From NCBI RefSeq assembly GCF_001456025.1, contig NZ_LMTZ01000055.1, positions 105,574 through 169,573 on the forward strand: DNA of 64,000 nucleotides, read 5' to 3'. Position 1 is the first letter of the stretch, and each line of letters begins with the position of its first letter. Positions 53,258 to 63,025 of this stretch are shown in pieces. The DNA comes from Mastigocoleus testarum BC008 (lineage in GTDB: Bacteria > Cyanobacteriota > Cyanobacteriia > Cyanobacteriales > Nostocaceae). Below the pieces are notes generated by a model. It was not told the DNA's origin, did no database searches, and worked only from the letters and a program-made list of their open reading frames with translations. A program made the translations under genes and the position numbers.

Positions 53258-54634
53258 ATGGAGAGAAGTGAAAAAACAATATGGCAAAATGCCATTAATC
53301 CACAGTTGAAACAACGCCTGATTCATCCCCTAAGTCAACCAGGGGTAATTAATTTTGATATGGCTACTAAAGTTTTAATGCGATCACAACAGTTTAATAA
53401 TCGCAATCCTTTATTAAAAAATCCTCGCTGGTCAGTCAAAAAAAAATTACAGACAAACAAAACTCCAATTGTTTATGCTCAACCTTCTCTAAATAATCAA
53501 GAAGAAAATAGCTTAGCAATTTCACCAAATACTTCAAGTTCTGCAAATACTTCAGGTCAATCTTCTTCAGGTAAATCTTCATCTTCTGCGATTACAACAG
53601 TAAAAGCAGAAAAAATTAATTCAGTCCCTCCCATTAAAAGTTCTATCTCTCAACCCATAATTCAACGAAAAATAGATACTTCTTCCCAATCTAATATAAC
53701 TTCATTATCTAATACAGAATCTTATGCAGAAGAAAGATATAGTAGTGAATTACCTCTGGTGGAATCAGAATTAAAAAATCCTAAGTCTGTAGTTTCTGAG
53801 AGACCTGTAGTTTCTCTACCTTTCAATCAAGATAATCCTTTAAGCCAAGAAAATATTAGTAAGATTAATTCTAATCCAATAGATGAATCACAGACTACAA
53901 AATCTTCTGAACTAACTGTAGTCAAACAAGGATTAAAGAATCCTGAATCTATAATTATCGACCCTTCTAATAAAGATAGTATTAATCTTGTAAATGTTAA
54001 TCATATTGATGATAATCAGAGGAATAAATCACAAACAGCTAAACCTTATAATGAGTTACCTTTGGTAACAGGTGAAATATCAAATTATGAACAGCTACAA
54101 AAAAGTATATATAAACCTAGTTTACCAATTATTTATCCTCATAAAATAAATAATATTTCCCTAACTCAAGAAAACAATAGAAATAAACAATTACAATCTA
54201 ATAATGTTTCATCAAAGAGTCAGCAAAATAATAATATACCTTTAGTTAAGCCACAAAATAACGTCAATATTTACTCTTCATCTTCTCCAAAAGAGTCATT
54301 AGTTGTCTTAGAAACACCAAAGCAACAACCCCAACAAAATTTTACTCCTTTGGTATTTCCTCAAACTAATTCTGAGAGAAAATCTGAACCAATCGTTGAC
54401 CCTAATATTTATCAACAGATTCAACAACATAACAACAATCAAAATAGTCCTAATTCTTCTCAAACCTCTGCAACAATTGTTAATCAATGGTTAGTGAATA
54501 ATCAATCTTCTCAAAAACCGGAAAACAATCAACCTAAAATTGATATTAATACAATTACTAATCAAGTAGAACGCAAATTAAAACGCAAACTTATGGTGGA
54601 AAGTGAACGAAGAGGCTACAAAAAATGGCGTTAG
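53258..54634 (+). CDS. Disordered Q/N/S-rich eCIS protein, function unknown
   Basis: The 458-residue protein has a short conserved-looking N-terminus (MERSEKTIWQNAINPQLKQR to about residue 65) and a basic C-terminus (VERKLKRKLMVESERRGYKK). The 380 residues between are almost pure Ser, Asn, Gln, Pro and Lys with short repeats of SELPLVESELKNP / SELTVVKQGLKNP type. No fold or enzymatic motif is visible. Its place, between tube 2 and the LysM hub protein, suggests an assembly, tape-measure or surface role; no other tape-measure candidate is visible in the locus. It overlaps the LysM gene by 10 bases. Confidence 0.7.
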   Translation: MERSEKTIWQNAINPQLKQRLIHPLSQPGVINFDMATKVLMRSQQFNNRNPLLKNPRWSVKKKLQTNKTPIVYAQPSLNNQEENSLAISPNTSSSANTSGQSSSGKSSSSAITTVKAEKINSVPPIKSSISQPIIQRKIDTSSQSNITSLSNTESYAEERYSSELPLVESELKNPKSVVSERPVVSLPFNQDNPLSQENISKINSNPIDESQTTKSSELTVVKQGLKNPESIIIDPSNKDSINLVNVNHIDDNQRNKSQTAKPYNELPLVTGEISNYEQLQKSIYKPSLPIIYPHKINNISLTQENNRNKQLQSNNVSSKSQQNNNIPLVKPQNNVNIYSSSSPKESLVVLETPKQQPQQNFTPLVFPQTNSERKSEPIVDPNIYQQIQQHNNNQNSPNSSQTSATIVNQWLVNNQSSQKPENNQPKIDINTITNQVERKLKRKLMVESERRGYKKWR

Positions 54635-55317
54635 AAAAATTAAGTATTAAAATTGAAACATCTACAGGTTTATATAAAGATGAGGTAAAAGTCTTATTTA
54701 ATCCCAATCAACTTTCTTATTCTAGAAGTGGGGGAAAACTTAACACACATGGACAGTTAATAGGTAGTGATGACCCTACTACACTAAGTGTTGATTTATT
54801 TTTTGATACGACGATTAAAGATACTAACAGAGGATTACAGCCAACTACATTAGAGATGCTTAATCCCTTTGGATATTATACCCCCAAAAATGTTGAAGAA
54901 TTTACCGCCCCTATTTATAATCTTACTCAAAAAAAGGGAGTATTTGATCCTGCAAGACCTCCTTTATGTCAACTTTATTGGGGAAAACAAGGATGGTTTA
55001 GTAAAAAATTAATCTTTCAAGGATTTCTCCAACAAGTTACTAAAACAGTGACTCAATTTCTCGAAGATGGTACACCTGTTAGAGCAACTTTAAGTTGTAC
55101 TTTTATAGAATGGGAACAACCTGAAACGACAAAAAAAGAAATTAATCCTATTGACGATCCAATTCGAATTGTCAAACAAGGTGAAACCTTGAGCAGTATT
55201 GCAGCAGAAGAATATAATGACCCCTCATTATGGCGCATTATTGCAGAAACCAACAACTTAAATAATCCTCGAAAAATAAAAGCGGGTCAATCCTTAACTA
55301 TTCCCCCTTTAAATTAA
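54625..55317 (+). CDS. LysM-containing eCIS hub protein (Pvc7/Cis7-type)
   Basis: The 230-residue protein has an N-terminal CIS tube-initiator region (LSIKIETSTGLYKDEVKVLFNPNQLSYSRSG, with LFFDTTIKD and FQGFLQQVTKTVTQFLEDG) and a C-terminal LysM domain (about 177-228, VKQGETLSSIAAEEYNDPSLW ... AGQSLTIPP). Proteins of this design connect the tube to the spike hub in contractile systems (gp53/Afp7-like). It overlaps the preceding gene by 10 bases and is followed 13 bases later by the gpD-like gene. Confidence 0.9.
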   Translation: MALEKLSIKIETSTGLYKDEVKVLFNPNQLSYSRSGGKLNTHGQLIGSDDPTTLSVDLFFDTTIKDTNRGLQPTTLEMLNPFGYYTPKNVEEFTAPIYNLTQKKGVFDPARPPLCQLYWGKQGWFSKKLIFQGFLQQVTKTVTQFLEDGTPVRATLSCTFIEWEQPETTKKEINPIDDPIRIVKQGETLSSIAAEEYNDPSLWRIIAETNNLNNPRKIKAGQSLTIPPLN

Positions 55318-55330
55318 TCACTATTGAGTA

Positions 55331-56389
55331 ATGACTAAATCCCTGGTTCCAGTTGCAAGGATTATTATTAATGATAATCCTTTACCCATTGATGTAGAGA
55401 GTAAAACAGGTTCTATAAGTATAAAAGTCTCAGAAGACTTAGAAGCACCTGCAATGTTTACTCTGGAAATCATTGGTTGGGATTTGATTCAAAGTCAAGC
55501 CAACTGGATTGACAATGATAAATACTTTGGATTAGGAAATAAAATTGAAATTAAATTAGGTTATAACAATCAACAAGAATCTTTGATTGTTGGAGAAATT
55601 ACTGGATTAGAACCAGAATTTACATCAGATGAAGCTATTTTAACAGTAAGAGGTCATAACCATAGTCACCGTCTATTAAGAGGAAATAAAACTCAAACTT
55701 TTATTAACATCACAGATAGCCAAATTGCAAAAAAAATTGCTGAGCAACAAAAATTGAAATTCCAAACTGAAGACACGAAAGAAAAGCTTGATCATGTGAT
55801 CCAGTCGAATCAATCAGATTTAGATTTTTTGCAAAGTCGTGCTGAAAGAATTGGTTATGAAGTTTTTGTTGAAAATGAAACTTTATATTTTAGGTCTATC
55901 CAAGAAGATAGCCAAACAATTTTAACTCTAGATCTAAACGAAGATTTAATTCAATTTTCTCCTCGTTTAAGTACTATGGAACAAGTAGGAGAAATTGAAG
56001 TCCGTAGTTGGAATCCTTTAGAAAAAAAACTATTAGTTGCAAAAGCCGGAGTCGGAGATGAGAAAACCACCATGGGAGGAAAAACCAGCGGTGCAAAGGC
56101 TGTAAAAATTTTTGGCAAAACCAGTTATATTTATCTCAATTCTTCCATTAAAACTGAACAAGAAGCTAAAAAAGTAGCTGAAGCCTTGTTTAATGAAATG
56201 ACGAGAAGTTACATCACAGGGGAAGGAACTTGTATCGGAAATCCCAAACTAAGAGTTGGTAAGGTAATAGAAGTCACTGGTGTTGGTGAACGCTTTAGTG
56301 GTTTCTATTATGTCACGGAAACAACCCATAGCTACTCTGAGTCAGAGGGTTATCAAACAGAATTTTCATTTGAAAGAAATGCTACATGA
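55331..56389 (+). CDS. Spike hub protein, phage late control D / VgrG N-terminal-like
   Basis: The 352-residue protein matches the gpD/gp27 part of VgrG: IKVSEDLEAPAMFTLEI, KIEIKLGYNNQQESLIVGEI, VRGHNHSHRLLRG, SNQSDLDFLQSRAERIGYE, and the end FSGFYYVTETTHSYSESEG. It forms the trimeric hub above the spike. The stop overlaps the start of the gpV-like gene by 4 bases (ATGA), so the two products are made together; in several eCIS the equivalent regions are a single protein. Confidence 0.9.
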   Translation: MTKSLVPVARIIINDNPLPIDVESKTGSISIKVSEDLEAPAMFTLEIIGWDLIQSQANWIDNDKYFGLGNKIEIKLGYNNQQESLIVGEITGLEPEFTSDEAILTVRGHNHSHRLLRGNKTQTFINITDSQIAKKIAEQQKLKFQTEDTKEKLDHVIQSNQSDLDFLQSRAERIGYEVFVENETLYFRSIQEDSQTILTLDLNEDLIQFSPRLSTMEQVGEIEVRSWNPLEKKLLVAKAGVGDEKTTMGGKTSGAKAVKIFGKTSYIYLNSSIKTEQEAKKVAEALFNEMTRSYITGEGTCIGNPKLRVGKVIEVTGVGERFSGFYYVTETTHSYSESEGYQTEFSFERNAT

Positions 56390-57030
56390 TACCACAATAT
56401 TTAATAGATAAAAATAATGAAGACGAACGCTACTATGGTGTGACAATTGGAATTGTCACTAACAATAAAGATGAAGATGGATTAGGAAGAATTAAAGTAA
56501 AATTTCCTTTATTGTCAGAGACTGATGAAAGCTATTGGGCGAGAGTTTTAAGCCCAATGGCTGGAAAAGAAAGAGGTTTATATTTTTTACCGGAAATTGA
56601 AGATGAAGTATTAGTTGCTTTTGAAAATGGGATGATTGATTGTCCTTATATTTTAGGAGGATTATGGAACGGAGTAGATAAACCACCTGAATCTAATAAA
56701 GAAGGGGTGAATCGTCGTTTAATCAAATCTCGTAGTGGTCATACCATTGTTTTAGATGATACAAAAGACAAAGAAAAAATTATTATTCAAGATAAGACCC
56801 AAAAAAATAAAATTGAAATCGATTCAGTCGGAAATAAATTAACTATCAGTTTCCCAGAAAAAAAAAGCAATGAAATTGTTATTGATTCAGAATCTGGGGA
56901 GATTACAGTCATAGGAAAAGATTCCGCTGTTAAGATTGAATGTAAAACAATGGAAATTAACGCAAAAGATGCATTGAAACTAAAATCTAAGAAAGTAACA
57001 ATTAATGATACATCTTTAGAAATCTCTTAA
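56386..57030 (+). CDS. Spike protein, baseplate assembly V / gp5-like
   Basis: The 214-residue protein begins with an OB-fold gpV/gp5 domain (YYGVTIGIVTNNKDEDGLG, WARVLSPMAGKERGLYFLPE, DEVLVAFENG). A C-terminal beta-prism made of short strands follows (KIEIDSVGNKLTISFPEKKS, GEITVIGKDSAVKIE). It is the membrane-piercing needle of the particle. It is coupled to the upstream hub gene by a 4-base overlap. Confidence 0.92.
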   Translation: MIPQYLIDKNNEDERYYGVTIGIVTNNKDEDGLGRIKVKFPLLSETDESYWARVLSPMAGKERGLYFLPEIEDEVLVAFENGMIDCPYILGGLWNGVDKPPESNKEGVNRRLIKSRSGHTIVLDDTKDKEKIIIQDKTQKNKIEIDSVGNKLTISFPEKKSNEIVIDSESGEITVIGKDSAVKIECKTMEINAKDALKLKSKKVTINDTSLEIS

Positions 57031-57087
57031 TAATTGCTTTAGATGTTTGAATATTTGATGTTTGAATAATTAAGGTCAAATATAAGA

Positions 57088-57474
57088 ATGGATGATAATT
57101 TTTTAGGAGTAGGACTAGCTTTTCCTATTGAGCTTGATGAAAACAATCAACTAAAAATATCTCGTTATGAGATGGCTGTTCAACAGTCGATTTGGACAAT
57201 TTTAGGAACAGCTAAAGGAGAACGAATTATGCGTCCTGATTTTGGCTGTGGAATTCATGATTTTGTTTTTTCAGCTAATAGTGCGAGTACCGTCGGACAA
57301 ATCGTCAGTGAAGTCAGACAATCCTTAATCGAATGGGAACCTCGGATTGATATTTTAGATGTTGATGTTACTCCTGATGAAGATGAAGATAGTAAGTTAC
57401 TAATTATTATTAATTATCGAGTGAGAACGACCAATAATCGCTTTAATTTAGTTTATCCTTTCTATTTGATTTAA
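57088..57474 (+). CDS. gp25/gpW-like baseplate protein
   Basis: The 128-residue protein has the gp25 family core GLAFPIELDENNQL, QSIWTILGTAKGERIMRPDF and GCGIHDFVF, then a C-terminal beta strand set (DILDVDVTPDEDEDS, YRVRTTNNRFNLVYPF). gp25 proteins nucleate sheath assembly at the baseplate. It is the last eCIS gene in the window; a MITE-like element follows. Confidence 0.92.
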   Translation: MDDNFLGVGLAFPIELDENNQLKISRYEMAVQQSIWTILGTAKGERIMRPDFGCGIHDFVFSANSASTVGQIVSEVRQSLIEWEPRIDILDVDVTPDEDEDSKLLIIINYRVRTTNNRFNLVYPFYLI

Positions 57475-57595
57475 TAGTTGCCGTTCATCAAATTCCAGAA
57501 TTTGATTGGTAATGGAAAGCAAGCTGCTAATCGGGAGCATCTCAGTTTTTTGCAAAGGTAGTAAGAATCAGGCAAGATAAGTCATAGATGAGTGT

Positions 57596-57758
57596 CCAGG
57601 GCTGTTTCATTCTTCAAAGAGAAAACCAAAATCAGCAATAAATGCTTATTCTTATGGCTCCGATACTTCGAAAACTATTTTGGTTTGCGATATTTCTCCA
57701 CTATTTAGGGAAAACAAAGGTCCTTAATTTTTTTCTTTTTAGAATAAAACAGCCCTGG
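57596..57758. mobile_element. MITE-like element with 12-bp perfect terminal inverted repeats
   Basis: CCAGGGCTGTTT at 57596-57607 is the exact reverse complement of AAACAGCCCTGG at 57747-57758, and similarity extends imperfectly inward (CATTCTTCAAAGAGAAAA against AGAATAAAA arms). At 163 bp it is too short for a transposase. No target duplication is obvious. It fills most of the 309-base spacer between convergent genes. Confidence 0.75.
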
Positions 57759-57783
57759 GGGTTAGAAGCGAGTCGACGCAAAA

Positions 57784-60700
57784 CTACCCAAAAACAACAC
57801 TGGTATTGACATCAAAATCAGTTACACCATTAAGTACGGCTAACGTATCATCCCCAAAAGCAATGGTAGTATTAACACCATCATCGCTCACATCTAGAGT
57901 CGACGCACTAATACCCAAACTTGCACTATCCAAAATACTAATAACATCGGTACCAGCTTTAAAATCAAGAACGGTATTTGCAGATTTAGGAATTTCAGCA
58001 CTCGCAATCCAAAACTGATCTGCACCTTTTCCACCAGAGATGACATTATCACCACCAGACTGAGCAAAGAATAAATCGCTACCTTTACCACCCAAAGCGC
58101 GGTCATTTTTACCTAATAAGAAAATATCATCACCTTTACCACCGGACATCTGGTTACCACCCATACTATTGGTAGCATCAAATATGTCACCATCAGCACC
58201 ACCAAATACTTTATTTTTGCTGCTGACAAAAATCAAATCGTTACCGCTACCGGTATTAACGCGATTCTTGCTTCCACCAGTTAAATCAACTAAATCATTA
58301 CCAGCACGGGTAAACAGAATATTATTTTCACCTTTGAAGTCTTCCCCAGCGACAAATAGATCATCACCATCAGTACCGGTAATTAATTTTTTGTCTTCTT
58401 CAGGTGATACTGGTTTGGGTGACTGAGGATTGCGGGGGTCATAGCTGTTAGGATCGATTTGTAACGGATTATCGAATGCGTTTGCGACTCCCTCCCAAGG
58501 AACAAATTTAAAGTTAGTGCTATTGTTTTCTAATTCTTCCTCATCTTGAACAACATTTTGGGGGTCGTTTGCTCCGTCTTGGACTACTAATAAACCATTG
58601 GGAAATTCTGGACCTAAAGGTACATTAATAACATCTAAACCATCGGTTTCATTAGCTTGGTCAATATCACCATTATCCCCGATTGCAAAACTACCCAAAT
58701 ATTCGTTATCACCTTCGCGGTTAAATACTGCATAGCTGCTATCACCTTGGGAAGAAGCGATTAAGTAACCGGTACCATCTGCACCATAATATATTGATAA
58801 ACCTTCCACATCGGGGACTAAGGGAGAAGTACTAGTATCTGTAAATTCAGTTATACCTTTGGGCAGATCGTCAATTAAACCTTGAGCAACTAAATTGTAA
58901 GTGGTAGTTGTCCCATGGACGTCATCCCACCAAAAGAATTTTGTCGGATCTGTTTGTGGATCTACTGCTAATGCGTTGAGTGCACGGTTGGTGGTATCGG
59001 TAAGTCCAAAATCCCCAGGATTTTCTAATAATTTGGCGGATTCTCCAGCAATGTCTAGTTCATAGATTTCAACACCAAGTTCATCTTCTAAGTTATCTAA
59101 CTTGGTATCTAGGGACTCATTAAACTCATTAACTGCGGTGTTGACTTCATCACTGACTCCTAAATCAGTTATTAAGGGAGTTGAACCAAAGGGAGGAAGG
59201 TTGGAAATAATAAAGTTTTTGGCACCTGCTGCGGCTAAGGTAGTAATATGTGCGGTTAAATCTGCAAGAACTTCGTCGGTTTCTGGAATATTCGCCAAAA
59301 TTTCTGCTGGAGTACCATTTAGATCTGAGACAATATTATTACTACCAGCAGAGATAAAGAATAGATCGGTTGCAGTTGGTTGATTTTCAGCTAAATAAAA
59401 ATTAATTTGCTCCCCGACGTTGGGTTCTGGTCCATCATCACCGGAACCTAATTCTGAACCACCAAAAGCATAGTTATTTCCCCCAGCGAGGGAAGGAATG
59501 GAAGCAGATAAACCGATTTCTTCTGCAAGTATTTCATTAATTAGGGGTCCGTTGGAAAAGCGTCCGTTAAAGTAAGGTGGAGATGGTGGAGTTGGATTAT
59601 CTGGAGTGATTTGTTGAGTTGTCAAGAAAATATTACCTACATCTACAGTACTATCACCAAAGGTAATGAAGTCTGTGAATGGAACTTGTTGTAAATCTCC
59701 TTTGGATTGAGAACCTGCAACTACGGTAAAATCATTACTGCTTTCCGGTTCTGCTCCAAACTTCAGAATACCCGCACTGTCTTCCATTGCGACGTAGAGA
59801 AAACCCAATTCTTTGTCTACAACTAAACCTTCAGCTTGACCATCTTCTGCTGTTCCGTCTTCAGGAATTGGTAATTCTAAAGTGCGGACAACTTTAGCTT
59901 CCATTAATGGTTCGTCAGCAGGTCCCAATTTAGAAGTAAGTTCGATTTGAGCAACTTTGTTTCCATCTGCTTGGGTAACAAAGACGTAGGATTTACCGGA
60001 AGTGGGACTGGTATAGGTTGCTAAACCGTAAGCTGTTGCTTCACCGTCATCGACACCAAAAATGGAAAATGCTGGATCGTCTAATTCTGGTGTGGGTAAT
60101 TTATTAAGTTCACCGTTTTCGGAAATAGTGAAAATTGCTAAACTGTCATTTGCTCGGTCGGATGTAATCGCTATATCAATTTTTGGTTCATAACCAGCGA
60201 TCATTGATGCGAAAGGAAAATTGTAGATAATATCGACGTTGTTAAACCTTGCTTTGTAGGAATCGCTGGGTTGTTCAAGACCAAAGTTACCTGATGGACT
60301 TATTTCTCCTGGAATTGTCTGTTGAATTTCCCCTTTCAAATTAAAGGTTGCTAAACCACCATCTTTAAGGGTTCCAATAACAATACTTTCTTCCGGATTA
60401 TTGGGATTTACCCAAATTGCGGGGTCATCGGAGTCTCCTTTTAAGACACCTTCTGGTGTTTCTTCACTATCAATGGTGTTTGGAGTTTCTACTGTAGGGA
60501 GAACTGTAGGGGTGGTGTTTAAATCTAAACCTAGAGCAATAAACTGAGTTTTTTGAGTATCATTAAAGTTATTATCGCTCGCAACAATGAGGGATTGACT
60601 ACCATCGGGTAAGGTTGGACCTAAAGCTAAACCTTCTAAATTATCCGGAGTAATTCCCAAATCGCTAAAGTCTACCAATAACCGTTTTTCTACTGCTGGA

Positions 60701-62760
60701 TCGATTTCAAAAGATTGATTCTCTGATTCATTAAATAAACTATTTTCACTGCTTACGTCCAATGCTCCTTGGGTTTTTACTTCATAAAGCTTAACTGTGT
60801 TACCTTTACCAACGGAAAAAGAGCGTTCTAAAGCCAGAAGAGTACCATTATTATCAAGAGCAAGTAATTCGACCAATCCATTTACTTTAAAACCATCAGG
60901 AAGTAGCGGTGCTTCAGCAACTGGATCTAACTCATAAACAAATTCACCTACAGGTTCTTTAGTTTCTGAGTCATATTTAATAATCCTTACCAAAGCTCCC
61001 TGTTCTAAATCTGCTCTGGGACCATCCTGGAAAAGTGCATCTTCAACAGCAGTGTACAGAAAACGTTTATCGGGAGAAATCGCTAGACTTTCAAAAGCAG
61101 CATTGTTGCGAATTCCACTGCTTTGGTCTGCTGTGGGAAGAAATTTTTCTGGAATTGGTAATTCGCTTAGTTGCTGACCTTGTAACGAAAACTCATTTAC
61201 AAAAGGATTAATTAGTTGATTCGCATCACCCTCAGAAGAAATAAATAAATTACCATTTTTACTCAAAGCAATTCCTTCTGGATCGAGACTTGCTTCAGGA
61301 AAAGGTAACCCATCCTCATCTAAAAGAGTAGTAACACCATCAAAGGTAATATCCCCATCATTTAAAGAACCATCACTTAAATCGATGGATAAATTGTAGA
61401 AACGAGCGGGGTTTCTTTGACTGCGATCGTCAGATAATCCGTAGTAAACACCCTTATCAGTATCGTAAGCTAAACCAGAAATTCCACCGAATTCCGTTCC
61501 ATCAACCTCTAATCCAGTGGGGAAAGTAACCTCTCCGAGGAATTTGACACCCTTAACATTTTTACGATTTTGATTATTAGTTTGCATATCATTACTTTTG
61601 CGAACATCAGCATAAACTAGACGATGGTCGGAACTAGGGAAAGGAAAATCTCCAACCAAATCGAATTGGGGGTCATTGCTTTTTGGCCAAAAAACCCCAG
61701 AATCGTTAATATTTAAATTATCCGAAGGTAACACATAATCAACTCGCAAGTTACCCGAACCATCATCATTAAAGTCCGCAGTATCAAAAGCTGGATTTCC
61801 GGTATGTATAGCGTTGACTCCACCTTGACGCTCTGTTGCTTCTGTTCCACCCTTACTTTTAGGAATAACCGTATTATTAATTAGAGGATTGTCTAATAGC
61901 TGTAAAATGGCATTATCTCTACTATCACCGTCATTAGGGTCAGCGTTTTGATCGCCCATAATGACAAATTTTCTGCTAGATTTTAATCCACCATTATTAC
62001 CATCATCGTCATAAATATAATCACTTTTACCAGGGGTTATATAATCAGACCAAAAACGGATTTCGTCATGATTGCGTTTTCCATTTCTATCTTCTTCACC
62101 ATCAAATACTGGAGGTGTGGGGTGGGAAGCTAAAACGTGAATAATTTCACCATCAACATTAATGGGGACATCCCAATGACTTTTAGAAGATAAACGCAAT
62201 ACTTCTATTTCTTCAGGTGAATAATATCCATTAAGATTTTCATTGACTTCTGTGTCGGGATTGTCAATACTGGGGTCACTATTCAAAAAGCTATTGGGCA
62301 TATCTTTCCAAAGAAAATTTTGGAAAGTACGAATTTCATCTGAAACGATGGGATATTTTGATAATAATACCATCCCAAATTGTCCCGGAAAATTCCCAAA
62401 ACCAAAAGCATCGTTTCCACCACCTACGGTACCATCATTATTTAAATCGAACCCTGTGGGAATTCCCGTATTGGAAGGTGCGAAATAAATATAGGGGTAG
62501 TCTACAGGGTCAACACCATTTTGACTAACCTGTAAATAATTCTTTTTAAAGTTCGCTATTGCATCTCCATTTTCGTCATAATCAAATTCATTCAATAACA
62601 ACACATCGGGACTTGTGCGTTGAATGATCTCTGCAACAGCTTTTGCTTGTTTGTTATCGGGAGTAGATAAGTCGGTAATTAATTCATCTGCACTGTTACG
62701 ATTCAAAGAAGCATTGAACGTAGCAAAACGCACCTTATCTTGGCTTTGATCAGTAGCCAT
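57784..62760 (-). CDS. Giant RTX-type phosphoesterase: EEP + phytase-like esterase + 3-phytase with nested GDSL esterase
   Basis: The 1658-residue protein has no N-terminal signal. Its C-terminus is hemolysin-type Ca-binding repeats (about 1460-1580; GGKGDDIFL, GGKGSDLFF, GGKGADQFW), pointing to type I secretion. Domains in order: an endonuclease/exonuclease/phosphatase (about 1-385; FATFN, LLLNEFD, IMGDQNADPNDGD, SSDHRLVYADV); a phytase-like esterase propeller (about 405-735; FGGISGLAYD, SLDPEGIAL); and a 3-phytase propeller starting about 765 (DDPAIWVNPNNPEESIVIGT). Near 1040 the phytase is interrupted by a GDSL esterase (ITFGDSTVDVGN; ISAGSNN; DDVHGTTTTYN near 1280). It then resumes about 1315 (VPDVEGLSIYYGADGTGYLI; DGLDVINVPLG). 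The inferred role is extracellular release of phosphate from nucleic acids, phytate and esters. Confidence 0.88.
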   Translation of the reverse strand: MATDQSQDKVRFATFNASLNRNSADELITDLSTPDNKQAKAVAEIIQRTSPDVLLLNEFDYDENGDAIANFKKNYLQVSQNGVDPVDYPYIYFAPSNTGIPTGFDLNNDGTVGGGNDAFGFGNFPGQFGMVLLSKYPIVSDEIRTFQNFLWKDMPNSFLNSDPSIDNPDTEVNENLNGYYSPEEIEVLRLSSKSHWDVPINVDGEIIHVLASHPTPPVFDGEEDRNGKRNHDEIRFWSDYITPGKSDYIYDDDGNNGGLKSSRKFVIMGDQNADPNDGDSRDNAILQLLDNPLINNTVIPKSKGGTEATERQGGVNAIHTGNPAFDTADFNDDGSGNLRVDYVLPSDNLNINDSGVFWPKSNDPQFDLVGDFPFPSSDHRLVYADVRKSNDMQTNNQNRKNVKGVKFLGEVTFPTGLEVDGTEFGGISGLAYDTDKGVYYGLSDDRSQRNPARFYNLSIDLSDGSLNDGDITFDGVTTLLDEDGLPFPEASLDPEGIALSKNGNLFISSEGDANQLINPFVNEFSLQGQQLSELPIPEKFLPTADQSSGIRNNAAFESLAISPDKRFLYTAVEDALFQDGPRADLEQGALVRIIKYDSETKEPVGEFVYELDPVAEAPLLPDGFKVNGLVELLALDNNGTLLALERSFSVGKGNTVKLYEVKTQGALDVSSENSLFNESENQSFEIDPAVEKRLLVDFSDLGITPDNLEGLALGPTLPDGSQSLIVASDNNFNDTQKTQFIALGLDLNTTPTVLPTVETPNTIDSEETPEGVLKGDSDDPAIWVNPNNPEESIVIGTLKDGGLATFNLKGEIQQTIPGEISPSGNFGLEQPSDSYKARFNNVDIIYNFPFASMIAGYEPKIDIAITSDRANDSLAIFTISENGELNKLPTPELDDPAFSIFGVDDGEATAYGLATYTSPTSGKSYVFVTQADGNKVAQIELTSKLGPADEPLMEAKVVRTLELPIPEDGTAEDGQAEGLVVDKELGFLYVAMEDSAGILKFGAEPESSNDFTVVAGSQSKGDLQQVPFTDFITFGDSTVDVGNIFLTTQQITPDNPTPPSPPYFNGRFSNGPLINEILAEEIGLSASIPSLAGGNNYAFGGSELGSGDDGPEPNVGEQINFYLAENQPTATDLFFISAGSNNIVSDLNGTPAEILANIPETDEVLADLTAHITTLAAAGAKNFIISNLPPFGSTPLITDLGVSDEVNTAVNEFNESLDTKLDNLEDELGVEIYELDIAGESAKLLENPGDFGLTDTTNRALNALAVDPQTDPTKFFWWDDVHGTTTTYNLVAQGLIDDLPKGITEFTDTSTSPLVPDVEGLSIYYGADGTGYLIASSQGDSSYAVFNREGDNEYLGSFAIGDNGDIDQANETDGLDVINVPLGPEFPNGLLVVQDGANDPQNVVQDEEELENNSTNFKFVPWEGVANAFDNPLQIDPNSYDPRNPQSPKPVSPEEDKKLITGTDGDDLFVAGEDFKGENNILFTRAGNDLVDLTGGSKNRVNTGSGNDLIFVSSKNKVFGGADGDIFDATNSMGGNQMSGGKGDDIFLLGKNDRALGGKGSDLFFAQSGGDNVISGGKGADQFWIASAEIPKSANTVLDFKAGTDVISILDSASLGISASTLDVSDDGVNTTIAFGDDTLAVLNGVTDFDVNTSVVFG

Positions 62761-63025
62761 TGTTAATATTTATCCTCTAAATAGTTATGATTTGTGAGAT
62801 GAATATTTTTACGCCGAATGGTTCTTAATAAGTTTCGTACTATTAAAGATATTCACTTAAAATCTTTCATTTAGAGGTTAAGGAAAAAATATACTGAGGT
62901 TAAAAGTTTTTAAACAAATAATTGTAATGTTTCTTATTGGTGAAGAAAACTTTCTGAAAACTAATATCGTCACACAGAAGTAAAAAATATTATTTGTTGT
63001 GTCTTTTTATTTGTAGTTTTGACTG

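Noticed and set aside
29672..57474. Contractile prophage
   Set aside because: No capsid, portal, terminase, integrase or lysis genes are present, while eCIS-specific ATPase, DUF4255 and DUF4157 genes are.
57806..59383. Plus-strand frames opposite the RTX phosphoesterase
   Set aside because: They are antisense shadows of the repeat-rich minus-strand gene with no independent start signals.
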